Assembly (NCBI RefSeq): GCF_004354985.1
Contig: NZ_SMSK01000006.1
Span: 217,809 to 281,808 of the forward strand
From: Segetibacter sp. 3557_3
GTDB taxonomy: Bacteria; Bacteroidota; Bacteroidia; Chitinophagales; Chitinophagaceae
DNA: 64,000 bases
Reading direction: 5' to 3'
This document shows positions 28,253 through 36,149 of the stretch, piece by piece. Position 1 is the first letter of the stretch. Each line of letters starts with the position of its first letter. The notes under the pieces were generated by a model that had not been told where the DNA came from, did no database searches, and saw only the letters and a list, made by a program, of their open reading frames with translations. The translations under genes were made by a program, and so were the position numbers.

Positions 28253-29365
28253 ATGAAACGAATCCTGCGAAGGGTGTTGCTGCGGCCGGTGATGTGGCTG
28301 GCAAACCGGTATAGTTCCAGGCCCGACAAGCTCAGGGTTCATAAAGCGCTGTCCGACCTGCATGAGCACCTGATTACAAATCCCGGCGAAAAGGGGTTGA
28401 TCCTGTCATTCGAGGCAGAAAGCGGGCGCTTCATCATTTTTTCGGACCAGCACAAAGGCGCAGGAAACGGCGCGGATGATTTTGCAGGGGCAGAAAAGAA
28501 CTATCTCGCGGCAATGAGGTATTATTTGGAGCGGGACTATACTTACATTAACCTGGGGGACTGCGAGGAGCTTTGGGAAAACTCGCTTGTGGCGGTAAAA
28601 AAGGCTAACGTAAATGCTTTTGAAGCTGAAAAGGCTTTTTTTGAGAAGAACGCCTATATAAAAGTATTTGGCAACCACGACCTTTATTGGGATAATGATC
28701 CATTAGCAGGGTTTGAACTGGAAAAGATCTTTGGAAAGAAGGTGCCTATTTATGAAGGAGTGATACTACAGGCAGCAGTTAGCAATCAACCGTTACAGTT
28801 TTTTTTAACACATGGGCACCAGGGTGACACCCTGAGTGATGGAAATCTGTTTAGCAAGTGGTTTGTTGCCAATATCTGGGCTCCTCTTCAGTCTTATCTC
28901 GGCTTAAACCCAAATACCCCTGCATACGACGACCATTTGAAAACCACCCATAACAAGTTGATGTATGAGTGGGCTGCCTCGCAAGACGGTCTTGTACTAA
29001 TTACCGGCCACACTCATCAACCGGTGTTTGAGTCGCTTACCTTTCTGGAAAGACTCTATAAAAAGCTTGGCATGGCAAGGGCTTCGGGTAATGCAGCCGC
29101 CGTGAGTGAATATGAACAGTTGATTAAATTAAAAAAGATCAGCGGCGAAACCATGCCTGATTTTACGGCCTACAAACAAACGTACTTCAATACCGGCTGT
29201 TGTTGCTTTAGCGATGGCGATGTTACGGGTATAGAGATCGCTGACGGATATATCCGGCTGGTAAAATGGGAATACACTGAGGCGTTGCCAAAGCGGGTTA
29301 TCCTGGAAGAGCTGGCTTTGGAAAGCCTTATTCAACAGGTTGTGGCAGCCTCGGCTATAGCATAG
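28253..29365 (+). CDS. Calcineurin-like metallophosphoesterase
   Basis: This is a 370-residue cytosolic phosphoesterase. The five metal-binding blocks are all visible: SDQHKG near residue 65, LGDCEELW near 102, FGNHDLYWD near 143, THGHQGD near 187 and TGHTHQPVF near 250. The dinuclear centre should therefore be intact. The DQH in the first block, where many families have DxH, and the overall length resemble a Bacteroidota-specific group whose substrate is not known. A link to UDP-diacylglucosamine hydrolases is possible but weak. The ATG overlaps a TTTCATGAAA context; an alternative start is not evident. Confidence 0.85.
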   Translation: MKRILRRVLLRPVMWLANRYSSRPDKLRVHKALSDLHEHLITNPGEKGLILSFEAESGRFIIFSDQHKGAGNGADDFAGAEKNYLAAMRYYLERDYTYINLGDCEELWENSLVAVKKANVNAFEAEKAFFEKNAYIKVFGNHDLYWDNDPLAGFELEKIFGKKVPIYEGVILQAAVSNQPLQFFLTHGHQGDTLSDGNLFSKWFVANIWAPLQSYLGLNPNTPAYDDHLKTTHNKLMYEWAASQDGLVLITGHTHQPVFESLTFLERLYKKLGMARASGNAAAVSEYEQLIKLKKISGETMPDFTAYKQTYFNTGCCCFSDGDVTGIEIADGYIRLVKWEYTEALPKRVILEELALESLIQQVVAASAIA

Positions 29366-29471
29366 CTCCTTATAACAAATGTCTATATCGCCATTAGCAT
29401 CTTCGAGAGTAATATTCATCGGGCAGTAGTTCTTTGTGGGTTGTAAAAGCCTGTTGAATATTGAACCAACC

Positions 29472-29495
29472 GTAAAAGTGAGTGACACAACGATG
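29472..29495 (+). repeat. Dispersed 3'-flanking repeat, copy B
   Basis: GTAAAAGTGAGTGACACAAC followed by GATG, about 105 bases downstream of the metallophosphoesterase gene and in its orientation. Similar to copies at 4476, 40425 and 59794. Confidence 0.5.
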
Positions 29496-29636
29496 TCGCC
29501 CCATGGACCAATGCTAAGTACAAAAAAAATCTTCTCGCCGCCCGGTCAGCCCTGGCCTGAGTCGGAAACTTCCGCTAAAAATAAAAGCGACAATTTTAAA
29601 ATATTATCTTTTGTCATCCGTCTGCCTTTGTATTAG

Positions 29637-30212
29637 ATGCCCCGAGCCCTTACGATATCGAACGAACCGTTGTTAGCGCCCAAAACAAACATTGCTGAAG
29701 TAATTGCAACTTATAGCAAACGGCTTTTTGGCTTTATCAGGCAGCGGGTGGAAAGCGAGGAAGATGCCGAGGATATTCTCCAGGATGTTTTTTACCAGTT
29801 TATTGGTAGTGCTCAACCGATAGGGCAGGTAAGCGGATGGCTCTTTAGGGTAGCAAGAAATAAAATAACGGATGAGTACCGGCGGAAACATCCGGAATTA
29901 CTTGAAGACCTGTACCCCGAACGGGGTGATGAAGATCAACTAAACTGGACAGAACTATTTTTTGATGCGGAAAATCCGGAAACGGAATACCTGAGGTCGA
30001 TGTTTTGGGATGTGTTGGACCAGGCGTTACAGGAACTTCCTGCTGAACAACGTGATGTATTCATACTAAATGAACTTGACGGGGTTCCATTTAAGGTACT
30101 TGCTGCGCAGTGTGGTGAAACGGTAAATACCCTGATCTCGCGTAAACGTTATGCAGTATTACACCTTAGGGAGCGGCTCCGCGTTTTGAAAGATGAATTA
30201 TTAAATTATTAA
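29637..30212 (+). CDS. ECF-type RNA polymerase sigma factor
   Basis: This is a 191-residue sigma-70 factor of the ECF group. Region 2 contains RVESEEDAEDILQDVFYQF and GWLFRVARNKITDEYRRK. Region 4 contains LQELPAEQRDVFILNELDGVPFKVLAAQCGETVNTLISRKRYA. The start ATG gives a hydrophilic leader of about 18 residues. It is followed after 10 bases by a small membrane-protein gene, which could be its regulator, although that protein has no recognisable anti-sigma domain. The promoter it recognises is unknown. Confidence 0.93.
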   Translation: MPRALTISNEPLLAPKTNIAEVIATYSKRLFGFIRQRVESEEDAEDILQDVFYQFIGSAQPIGQVSGWLFRVARNKITDEYRRKHPELLEDLYPERGDEDQLNWTELFFDAENPETEYLRSMFWDVLDQALQELPAEQRDVFILNELDGVPFKVLAAQCGETVNTLISRKRYAVLHLRERLRVLKDELLNY

Positions 30213-30222
30213 ATCGAGGAAA

Positions 30223-30591
30223 ATGAAGCAATCATTTTGGAGGAGAAAAGTTGCCGGATTTATTTTGGTAGCGCTTGCAGCTATACTTCTGCTAAGCTTT
30301 GTTGTAATGAGCTTATGGAATGGGGTTCTTGTTAAGGTTGTACCGGTATCGCCGGTTAGTTTTGGACAGGCGCTTGGAATATTTGTGTTATCAAAGATTC
30401 TTTTTTCGGGCTTTAAAGGTCGTGGCTGGGGTAACCGGGGAAGGTGGAGCCAACAATTAAAAGACAAATGGCAGATGATGACACCGGAGGAACAACAAAA
30501 GTTTAAACAAGACTGGCGGAACAGGTGTAGCAGGTGGAGTACCCGGCCCGAAACACAGGCCCAAACCACAACAGGATCGTCTGAACTGTAA
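30223..30591 (+). CDS. Small membrane protein coupled to the ECF sigma factor
   Basis: This is a 122-residue protein with a basic N-terminus and two hydrophobic helices (AGFILVALAAILLLSFVVMS and SFGQALGIFVLSKILF), then a basic, Trp-rich cytoplasmic tail (GRGWGNRGRWSQQLKDKWQ) containing MTPEEQQKFKQDWRNRC. The tail pattern recurs in small Bacteroidota membrane proteins next to sigma factors, but I know of no assigned function. It starts 10 bases after the sigma gene, so they are co-transcribed. Control of sigma activity by membrane sequestration is inference. Confidence 0.75.
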   Translation: MKQSFWRRKVAGFILVALAAILLLSFVVMSLWNGVLVKVVPVSPVSFGQALGIFVLSKILFSGFKGRGWGNRGRWSQQLKDKWQMMTPEEQQKFKQDWRNRCSRWSTRPETQAQTTTGSSEL

Positions 30592-30655
30592 TAAAATAAT
30601 GCGTTCTGGAAACACAACGCTCCCGCTGTTTAGTCCAAAACTCAAACCCACTGCT

Positions 30656-30871
30656 ATGAACATCCTTGTTTTTCGAACGAACATCCGGCATAAGCGTCAT
30701 ATCAATTTAGTTACCCCGCATCTTGACACTATCGCCGGCATCAGAAAATGGAACGTTGACTTGCAAGACAAAGACCGGATCTTAAGGATAGAAGCGCTTG
30801 ATGTTATTCCACTGACAATTGAACGCGTGCTTGAACAAGCAGGCTATTATTGCAAGGAGCTGGAAGATTAG
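30656..30871 (+). CDS. Small protein with HMA-like ferredoxin fold (tentative)
   Basis: This is a 71-residue protein. The pattern of strand, helix, two strands, helix (MNILVFRTNI, HLDTIAGIRKWNVD, ILRIEAL, PLTIERVLEQAGY) resembles a heavy-metal-associated ferredoxin-like domain without the CxxC metal motif. It lies 64 bases after the small membrane protein and may belong to the same transcript as the ECF sigma gene. The open frame extends 19 codons upstream; the chosen ATG starts the first strand. The function is unknown. Confidence 0.6.
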   Translation: MNILVFRTNIRHKRHINLVTPHLDTIAGIRKWNVDLQDKDRILRIEALDVIPLTIERVLEQAGYYCKELED

Positions 30872-30978
30872 TTGTTACTTATGCGGGTTTAAAAACCACG
30901 AGTTAACTCAACGATACCAGCGTTTAAACTGGAGAAAGCCTGTGTTCAAAATTTCGAATTCCTCTCCTGCCCTATTGG

Positions 30979-32259
30979 TTATTGTTCAAAGGGTACTTCT
31001 ACACCATCATTATTTACATAAACAACCCTTCCGTTGTTTAACCGGAGTTCGAACAGTGTATTTTTTCCCTGACGTTCAATCCGTGAAATACGCGAAAACT
31101 CCAAAGGCGTATTTACCCGCTCACGATACATAATTACCGGACTGGGATATTGCGCGGAAACCGGGAACTCGGTTCTTGTTTCGAGGCGTATGCCGGCTGT
31201 ATTGTAGGAGGTGGTTGTCCACCAATCGCCAACCTTATAGCGCGCGATGTAATTTTTGCTTGCATCTGTGCTCCAGGTTGCATTTTGAATAGCGGGAAAG
31301 TCACGCCCGAAACCTGAACGGATGATTGCTGGTGGGGGTGCCCATTGGTTTTCTCCAACCTGGTTTTGGCCCCATTGGTTGTTGCCTACAGTGTTCTGGT
31401 TTAAAATGGTTGCCGTATTGTTTTGTGGCGACGATGCATTTTGATTTTGATTAATCGCATTCATCTGGTTACGGTTCAGGTCGGAAGTATTGTACTGACT
31501 TTGTTCGCCACTAACCGGCCGGTTGCCGGTAGTTGAACCATTTACTCCTGCTGATGTAGCGGGAAGAGTAGTGCCAGTTAGAACCGGGGCGTTTGTATAG
31601 GTGGATTGCACCGCGTTTTGATTACTGTTAGATTGATTGGGATTGGTTTGATTGGTGTTAACTTGATTACTATTGGTTTGATTAGTGTTGATTGGATTTG
31701 TGCCAGCTTGATTGATGTTGGGTTGATTGGTGCCAGCTTGATTGATGTTGGTTTGATTGGTGTTAGTTTGATTGGTGTTGGTTTGATTGATGTTGGGTTG
31801 ATTGGTGCCAGCTTGATTGATGTTGGTTTGATTGGTGTTAGTTTGATTGGTGTTGGTTTGATTGGTGTTGGTTTGATTGGTGTTGGTTTGATTGGTGTTG
31901 GTTTGATTGGTGTTGGTTTGATTGGTGTTGGAAGCGGAGCTTTGATTCGCTGCAATCCCCGGAGTTGTACCTGGTGCGGGTATCCGTATCCCATTAACAA
32001 CCGTACTTGACTGGCTTGTTGTATTTCCGTCTGCATTTAAGTCGGCCGAGTCCTTGAGTCTTTGTTCAATCTTTTCTTTTATCGTTAAAGGTTTGGTGCT
32101 GGTTGCAGAAGGGGTCTCTGTCCTTGGCCCGGTTCTGGCTTTTGAGGCAGCTTGTTTCACCGGAGTTTCCGGTTTACCTTTTGCCGGCTGCACCCTGGAC
32201 TGGGCACCGGAGTTTAACCAGAACAATGTGCTGAATATAAAGAGAGTAAAGGTTTTCAT
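30979..32259 (-). CDS. Secreted Asn/Gln-rich tandem-repeat protein with PepSY-like C-terminal domain
   Basis: This is a 426-residue exported protein. It has a signal peptide (MKTFTLFIFSTLFWLNSGAQ), a Pro/Ala/Thr-rich region with a charged helix (IKEKIEQRLKDSADL), and then 21 pentapeptide units of the form N-x-N-Q-x at about residues 111-215. A low-complexity Asn/Gln/Ser region follows, and the last 110 residues are a compact domain (FPAIQNATWSTDASKNYIARYK, then RLETRTEFPV) that looks like a PepSY-like small periplasmic domain. Repeat number is probably variable between strains. The gene has no clear partners. The function is unknown; a surface or periplasmic linker role is inference. Confidence 0.72.
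   Translation of the reverse strand: MKTFTLFIFSTLFWLNSGAQSRVQPAKGKPETPVKQAASKARTGPRTETPSATSTKPLTIKEKIEQRLKDSADLNADGNTTSQSSTVVNGIRIPAPGTTPGIAANQSSASNTNQTNTNQTNTNQTNTNQTNTNQTNTNQTNTNQTNINQAGTNQPNINQTNTNQTNTNQTNINQAGTNQPNINQAGTNPINTNQTNSNQVNTNQTNPNQSNSNQNAVQSTYTNAPVLTGTTLPATSAGVNGSTTGNRPVSGEQSQYNTSDLNRNQMNAINQNQNASSPQNNTATILNQNTVGNNQWGQNQVGENQWAPPPAIIRSGFGRDFPAIQNATWSTDASKNYIARYKVGDWWTTTSYNTAGIRLETRTEFPVSAQYPSPVIMYRERVNTPLEFSRISRIERQGKNTLFELRLNNGRVVYVNNDGVEVPFEQ
31615..31929 (-). repeat. 15-base tandem repeat array, 21 units, inside a coding region
   Basis: Twenty-one consecutive 15-base units encode N-x-N-Q-x pentapeptides. Seven near-identical NTNQT units come first, then a larger block NINQA-GTNQP-NINQT appears and partly recurs two units later, showing nested duplication. 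All units are multiples of three, so the frame is kept. Confidence 0.9.
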
Positions 32260-32414
32260 AAAAGACATTTAGTTATTAACATGCAAAGTTTGAGCCGCAT
32301 GCTGCAATGGGCGGTATTCGTACGTTAACATTCAAAGATTGAGTTAGGGCCAACATGCAGAGATCAACCATGGGGCATTATAAAGCCGTAACTATTGCCG
32401 GAGAAATTGCGGGT

Positions 32415-32443
32415 AAAAAAAGGTTGCCGTTTTATGGGCAACC
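32415..32443 (-). terminator. Terminator after the glycine-zipper lipoprotein gene
   Basis: GGTTGCC/GGCAACC stem with an 8-base loop. On the minus strand it is followed by seven T residues. Confidence 0.8.
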
Positions 32444-32466
32444 CTGAAAGACTTTTTTAAGACCTG

Positions 32467-33009
32467 CTAATAACGGCCAGTCTTTTTATCTTTTGCACGG
32501 CCAATTGCATAACCTGCGCCGGCACCTATAACACCGCCGATGATGGCGCCCTTTCCTTTCTTCTTACTTATTACCGCACCAAGGATTGCACCAGATCCGG
32601 CACCGATTGCAGTTCCTTTAGCGGCACTGCTCCAACCTTTCTTGCGTTTGGTTTGTGCAACAGGGGCAGAAACCGGTCCGCTTGAGCTTACTGGTTTATT
32701 GCGGACGGTGGTATTTTTTGAGGCCGTTGAACCTGTTGATCGTTTTACCGGGGCTTTAGGTTCAGCGGTTGGTTTATAAACTTCGTAACGAATAACTTTA
32801 CCTTCATCGGTGAAGCTCCCTGAAGTTCTGCGCTCAGCAAAATCATCATCATTTATTGCTTCCGTTTCGATGTATGAAGCCCTGTCGGTTGCAGGCGTGC
32901 TAATGGAGTTTGGGCGGTTCGCCATATTGTTCGCCCCTTCGTTAGGGTTAGAATTGTTACAGGCTGCAAACACCGATAACATAGCAAAGGCACTAAGGAT
33001 CTTTTTCAT
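32467..33009 (-). CDS. Glycine-zipper lipoprotein
   Basis: This is a 180-residue lipoprotein. The signal ends in FAAC, a long low-complexity linker rich in Asn, Thr, Ser and Lys follows, and the last 50 residues are a glycine zipper (GTAIGAGSGAILGAVI then GAIIGGVIGAGAGYAIG) of the YMGG/Rick_17kDa type found in outer-membrane lipoproteins. The middle segment FTDEGKVIRYEVYKP is the only part with a mixed composition. An ATG nine bases upstream in frame is equally possible. It is monocistronic with its own terminator. The function is unknown. Confidence 0.78.
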   Translation of the reverse strand: MKKILSAFAMLSVFAACNNSNPNEGANNMANRPNSISTPATDRASYIETEAINDDDFAERRTSGSFTDEGKVIRYEVYKPTAEPKAPVKRSTGSTASKNTTVRNKPVSSSGPVSAPVAQTKRKKGWSSAAKGTAIGAGSGAILGAVISKKKGKGAIIGGVIGAGAGYAIGRAKDKKTGRY

Positions 33010-33391
33010 AAATTTCATTTTAAGGTGAATAACTGTCTGGTGATCCGTGTTTTAGTTCACCTGGTCTTTATTGAAAAACATGCCAGAAACCTCCGGATTG
33101 TTAAAGAAAATGATCCTAGTACCTTGATTTTGAAGGGGTTGGGGTAATTACTTTTAACAACCTGCCGGATCTTTAAACGATTTTTTAGCACTTGCTAAGC
33201 GGAATGCAGAGATTAAACGCTCCTTTGGTTAGGCTGCACCGGCTGAAAACCTGCGCGCTAACCGATAAACCCGGGAGCCTTAGTGGTTTACAGGTCTATA
33301 TCGGGTTCTTGTTACTTTGAATCAGGCATAAATGGCCAGGGCGAGCACCCGACACCCTCTCCAGTGTTCAAACCAATTTTTCTGCTGGTTG
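33010..33391. other. Non-coding stretch, nothing specific recognised
   Basis: About 380 bases between two minus-strand genes. It should hold the promoter of the glycine-zipper gene at its left end. I see no open frame or RNA structure worth naming. Confidence 0.4.
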
Positions 33392-34105
33392 TTAGTCGAC
33401 CTTAAAGGCAACGAAGTAGTAGTTGTTTGCTGCTGCGATCAGTTTCAGTCGGGTATAATGTGATTGAATGAAGTCTGAATAGGCCTTAAACTCATGGGTA
33501 GGCACAACAAACTCGTCGAAAAAGATGATGTCGTCTTTTTTCAGATAAGGCGCAAGCATAGTTAACGCATACAAAGTAGCAGAGAATAAATCAGCATCCA
33601 TCATGATAACGTTCCTGCGATTATTGTCGAGTTCAGCTAAGAAACCAGGAACCGTCTGCTGGAATAAGCCCTTATAAAATTTACCCCTGCCGTCTTTCAA
33701 AACAGGAAGCTGATTATTGTTACTGAAGGCGCCTTTTTTGAAAGGACCCCAGTCTTCCGGTAAGCCGTCAAAGGTATCAAAGCCATAAAATCGAGCATCG
33801 GGGTGGGTATTCTTTGTCATCCACCAGTCGAAGGAGTGACCAGCAGCAACCCCAAACTCGAGGTAATTGATGGGCCCGGTTAACAGCTCCTGCTCAATGA
33901 CCCATTGGTACATGCCGGAACGTTTGGTATAGTCCCATTTACCCCAGAAATCATTGTATGCTACATTTTTGTTCTCATATGCCCAGCGCGAAAACTTCGT
34001 CATATAAGCCATATTCAGGAAGAAACCGGAAAAAGGTTCGAATATGCGGTGTAGTTGTAACTTAATGAAGAAGGACTTCAGAAACCTGATGAGAAACAAT
34101 TTCAT
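33392..34105 (-). CDS. TylF/macrocin-O-methyltransferase-like SAM-dependent methyltransferase
   Basis: This is a 237-residue protein. The SAM-binding block is INYLEFGVAAGHSFDWW near residue 84, followed by ARFYGFDTFDGLPEDWG, NVIMMDADLFSATLYALTML and KKDDIIFFDEFVVPTHEFKAYSDF, the layout of TylF-like methyltransferases with the metal-binding acidic residues present. Family members methylate sugars or polyketide-attached sugars; the substrate here is unknown. The N-terminus is basic and amphipathic. The start is the ATG giving MKLFLIRFL; 32 further codons of frame lie upstream. It has no biosynthetic cluster around it. Confidence 0.78.
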   Translation of the reverse strand: MKLFLIRFLKSFFIKLQLHRIFEPFSGFFLNMAYMTKFSRWAYENKNVAYNDFWGKWDYTKRSGMYQWVIEQELLTGPINYLEFGVAAGHSFDWWMTKNTHPDARFYGFDTFDGLPEDWGPFKKGAFSNNNQLPVLKDGRGKFYKGLFQQTVPGFLAELDNNRRNVIMMDADLFSATLYALTMLAPYLKKDDIIFFDEFVVPTHEFKAYSDFIQSHYTRLKLIAAANNYYFVAFKVD

Positions 34106-34223
34106 GGCGCAAAGAAAGCAAAATATTCCACCGAAAAATTTTGCCGGCTGATTGCAAGAGGATTGAGGTATAAACGTTGGTTGATGTACATTGAAATACA
34201 CGCTTCAAGACCATACGGGGTGA

Positions 34224-35135
34224 TTACTTTTGTTTTAACCGGATCTTTTCTTTACTCACCTTTAGTTTGTAGGTAGCACCGATTTTAAGTGCATAGTTTT
34301 CCCGGCTATGACTCACCGGAAACCCAAATACAACCGGGTAGTCATATTCTTTCACAACATGGGATATGAGGTCATATACCCGCATGCCAAAGGGCACCGT
34401 CGTATCTTTCATATCGGTAAATCCGCCAATGATCAGTGCTGCCAGCTTATCGAGCTTGCCACTTCGCTTTAGCTGGTAAAACATGCGGTCGACATTATAG
34501 ATGTATTCACCTACGTCTTCAAGAAACAAAATTCGTCCCTTGGTTTTGATCTCGGAGGGTGTGCCGATTAAATGAGCCAGTAACGATAAGTTGCCACCGA
34601 CCAATTCACCTTTAGCAGAGCCAACCCTGTTTAACGGATGGGAATTGCCCTGGTAATCTTCTTTGATCCCTGCAAGACTGCTCCTTAGTGATTGCACGTA
34701 TTGATTTTCGGACTCATTGTTGTTGAAAGCTGCTGCCATGGGGGCATGAAGACTGGCGATCCCAAACCGGCGATAAACATGAGCGTGCAGAACCGTAATA
34801 TCGCTAAACCCGATCAGCCACTTTGGCCTTTCAACGAAACGGCTAAAGTCGATCCGGTCAATGATCCGGCTAAGACCATATCCTCCACGTGCGCACAAGA
34901 TCGCATCAACCTCCGGGTCGTCTAACATTTGCTGCAGATCTTGCAGCCGTTCGTCATCCGTTCCTGAGAAATAGTTGAACTGCTTGCCCAATGTTTCACC
35001 TGCTTTAACCCTGTAGCCCCATTGCTGCAGCACATCAAGGCAGGTTTGAGCTTTATCAAGCGGCATAAATCCGGCAGGGCACAGTACGCCTATACAGCTA
35101 CCTGCTTGTAAAAAGGGGGGTATAATTGCCATCAA
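34224..35135 (-). CDS. ldcA: LD-carboxypeptidase (peptidase family S66)
   Basis: This is a 303-residue cytosolic enzyme of the LdcA/MccF family, which removes the terminal D-Ala from murein tetrapeptides during recycling. The catalytic Ser is in WLIGFSDIT, the Glu in ILFLEDVGEYIYNVDRM, and the His in VVFGFPVSHSRENYALKIG. CARGGYGLSRIID and VGGNLSLLAHLIGTP are further family blocks. Two consecutive Met codons are possible starts. An L,D-transpeptidase gene lies 190 bases upstream on the same strand, so two peptidoglycan-stem enzymes sit together. Confidence 0.9.
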   Translation of the reverse strand: MMAIIPPFLQAGSCIGVLCPAGFMPLDKAQTCLDVLQQWGYRVKAGETLGKQFNYFSGTDDERLQDLQQMLDDPEVDAILCARGGYGLSRIIDRIDFSRFVERPKWLIGFSDITVLHAHVYRRFGIASLHAPMAAAFNNNESENQYVQSLRSSLAGIKEDYQGNSHPLNRVGSAKGELVGGNLSLLAHLIGTPSEIKTKGRILFLEDVGEYIYNVDRMFYQLKRSGKLDKLAALIIGGFTDMKDTTVPFGMRVYDLISHVVKEYDYPVVFGFPVSHSRENYALKIGATYKLKVSKEKIRLKQK

Positions 35136-35278
35136 ACAATGATACAGAAATTTGTTTAGCGGGATGCCGGCAGACGTGGATATTCCCGGATTTTAGTCAG
35201 GGGTTGCCCGAAGACTGTGCAGCACGGGCAATTGACATGGAAGTTAACCTGGAGGATGTTCGTTACTTGCGCAAGTAG
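35126..35278 (+). CDS. Possible 50-residue small protein (very uncertain)
   Basis: An open frame with a TTG start overlaps the divergent LD-carboxypeptidase start. Its translation contains FPDFSQGLPEDCAARA and ends EVNLEDVRYLRK, which looks protein-like. There is no ATG, no promoter that I can see and no recognised family. Chance is a fair alternative. Confidence 0.2.
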   Translation: MPSNNDTEICLAGCRQTWIFPDFSQGLPEDCAARAIDMEVNLEDVRYLRK

Positions 35279-35323
35279 CTGTAAGATGAATGATTAAGTG
35301 GAGCTATGTATTTGCCGGGAACC

Positions 35324-35839
35324 CTACCGTTTTATGACCACTTTAGTTCCTACCCCAAGCATGCGGTATAGTTGCTCAACGTGTTCATTTTTTAAACTGA
35401 TACAGCCAAGTGTCCAGTTCTGGTATTGGTCGATGGCATAATCTTCATGCGGCCAGGTACCGTGAATGCCAATGTCACCACCTATTTTAGCATTCATCGG
35501 GATGATGCCCCTTGCTTTCCGATTATTAAATCGTTCAATACTTTCTGCATTTGGATAGTCGATCCCCATGTACCGGTTCCACTTTGCATGTGGTTTTTTG
35601 TGGGTGATGGTAAAAGTGCCTTCAGGTGTTTTGCGATCGCCCTGGACCATCTTGTCGCCCAGGTCATCGTTGCCAAAAACAATCGGGTATGTACTAAGCC
35701 AACCTTCCGCATCGTAAACCATCAGCTCATAATCACTTTTGTCGATCACTACGTAGAAACCGCCCTTACTGTTTGCATAAAAGGATGTATTCACAACAAA
35801 GACGGCTACCATCACTATCAGGACTGCGATTCGGTTCAT
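35324..35839 (-). CDS. L,D-transpeptidase (YkuD domain)
   Basis: This is a 171-residue exported protein. A signal peptide (VLIVMVAVFVVNTSFYANS) is followed by the YkuD domain: KGGFYVVIDKSDYELMVYD, then GDRKTPEGTFTITHK, and the catalytic block GIHGTWPHEDYAIDQY with NWTLGCISLKNEHVEQLY containing the active-site Cys. The enzyme forms 3-3 crosslinks in peptidoglycan or attaches proteins to it. No LysM or other cell-wall-binding domain is present, so it is a minimal form. It precedes the LD-carboxypeptidase gene on the same strand. Confidence 0.9.
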   Translation of the reverse strand: MNRIAVLIVMVAVFVVNTSFYANSKGGFYVVIDKSDYELMVYDAEGWLSTYPIVFGNDDLGDKMVQGDRKTPEGTFTITHKKPHAKWNRYMGIDYPNAESIERFNNRKARGIIPMNAKIGGDIGIHGTWPHEDYAIDQYQNWTLGCISLKNEHVEQLYRMLGVGTKVVIKR

Positions 35840-36097
35840 TTTTCAGGTTGCTTTTTAAAGAAGTAACGGCAAAATAGCACGAAGATTATTACGCCCTGTT
35901 ACATTCACAAATATTTATGCAAATGGATGCAGCAGCTGCGAGCCTGCATAAAGTGCTACTTTAAAGACGAATATGGAACATCACAGAGATGTAAGCATCG
36001 CCGGAAATTTCACTGCCTGGCTCCGCAGTACATGGTCGATGAAGCACACGGTTTACCTACACCCGGTTACAAGCACGGGAATGGTGGTGCTGGAAAA
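35840..36097. other. Non-coding stretch between minus-strand genes
   Basis: Together with the hairpin that follows this makes about 310 bases without a gene. The left end should carry the promoter of the L,D-transpeptidase gene. No gene or RNA is recognised. Confidence 0.4.
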
Positions 36098-36121
36098 ACA
36101 AAACGCTCCACATCGGGAGCG
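36098..36121 (-). terminator. Terminator of the ECF sigma/anti-sigma/outer-membrane operon
   Basis: CGCTCC/GGAGCG stem with a 6-base loop. On the minus strand it is followed by TTTTGTTTTT. Confidence 0.75.
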
Positions 36122-36149
36122 CTTGCTTTATTGATTTGTTTGCCTGGTT

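Noticed and set aside
31615..31929. Possible CRISPR array
   Set aside because: Units are 15 bases, contiguous, coding and without spacers.
31578..32036. Long frames in other readings of the 15-base repeat (Pro-Thr-Ile-Lys and Gly-Leu-Ile-Gly-Val repeats)
   Set aside because: A 15-base repeat without stops is open in several frames automatically; only the Asn/Gln frame has a signal peptide and a folded domain.
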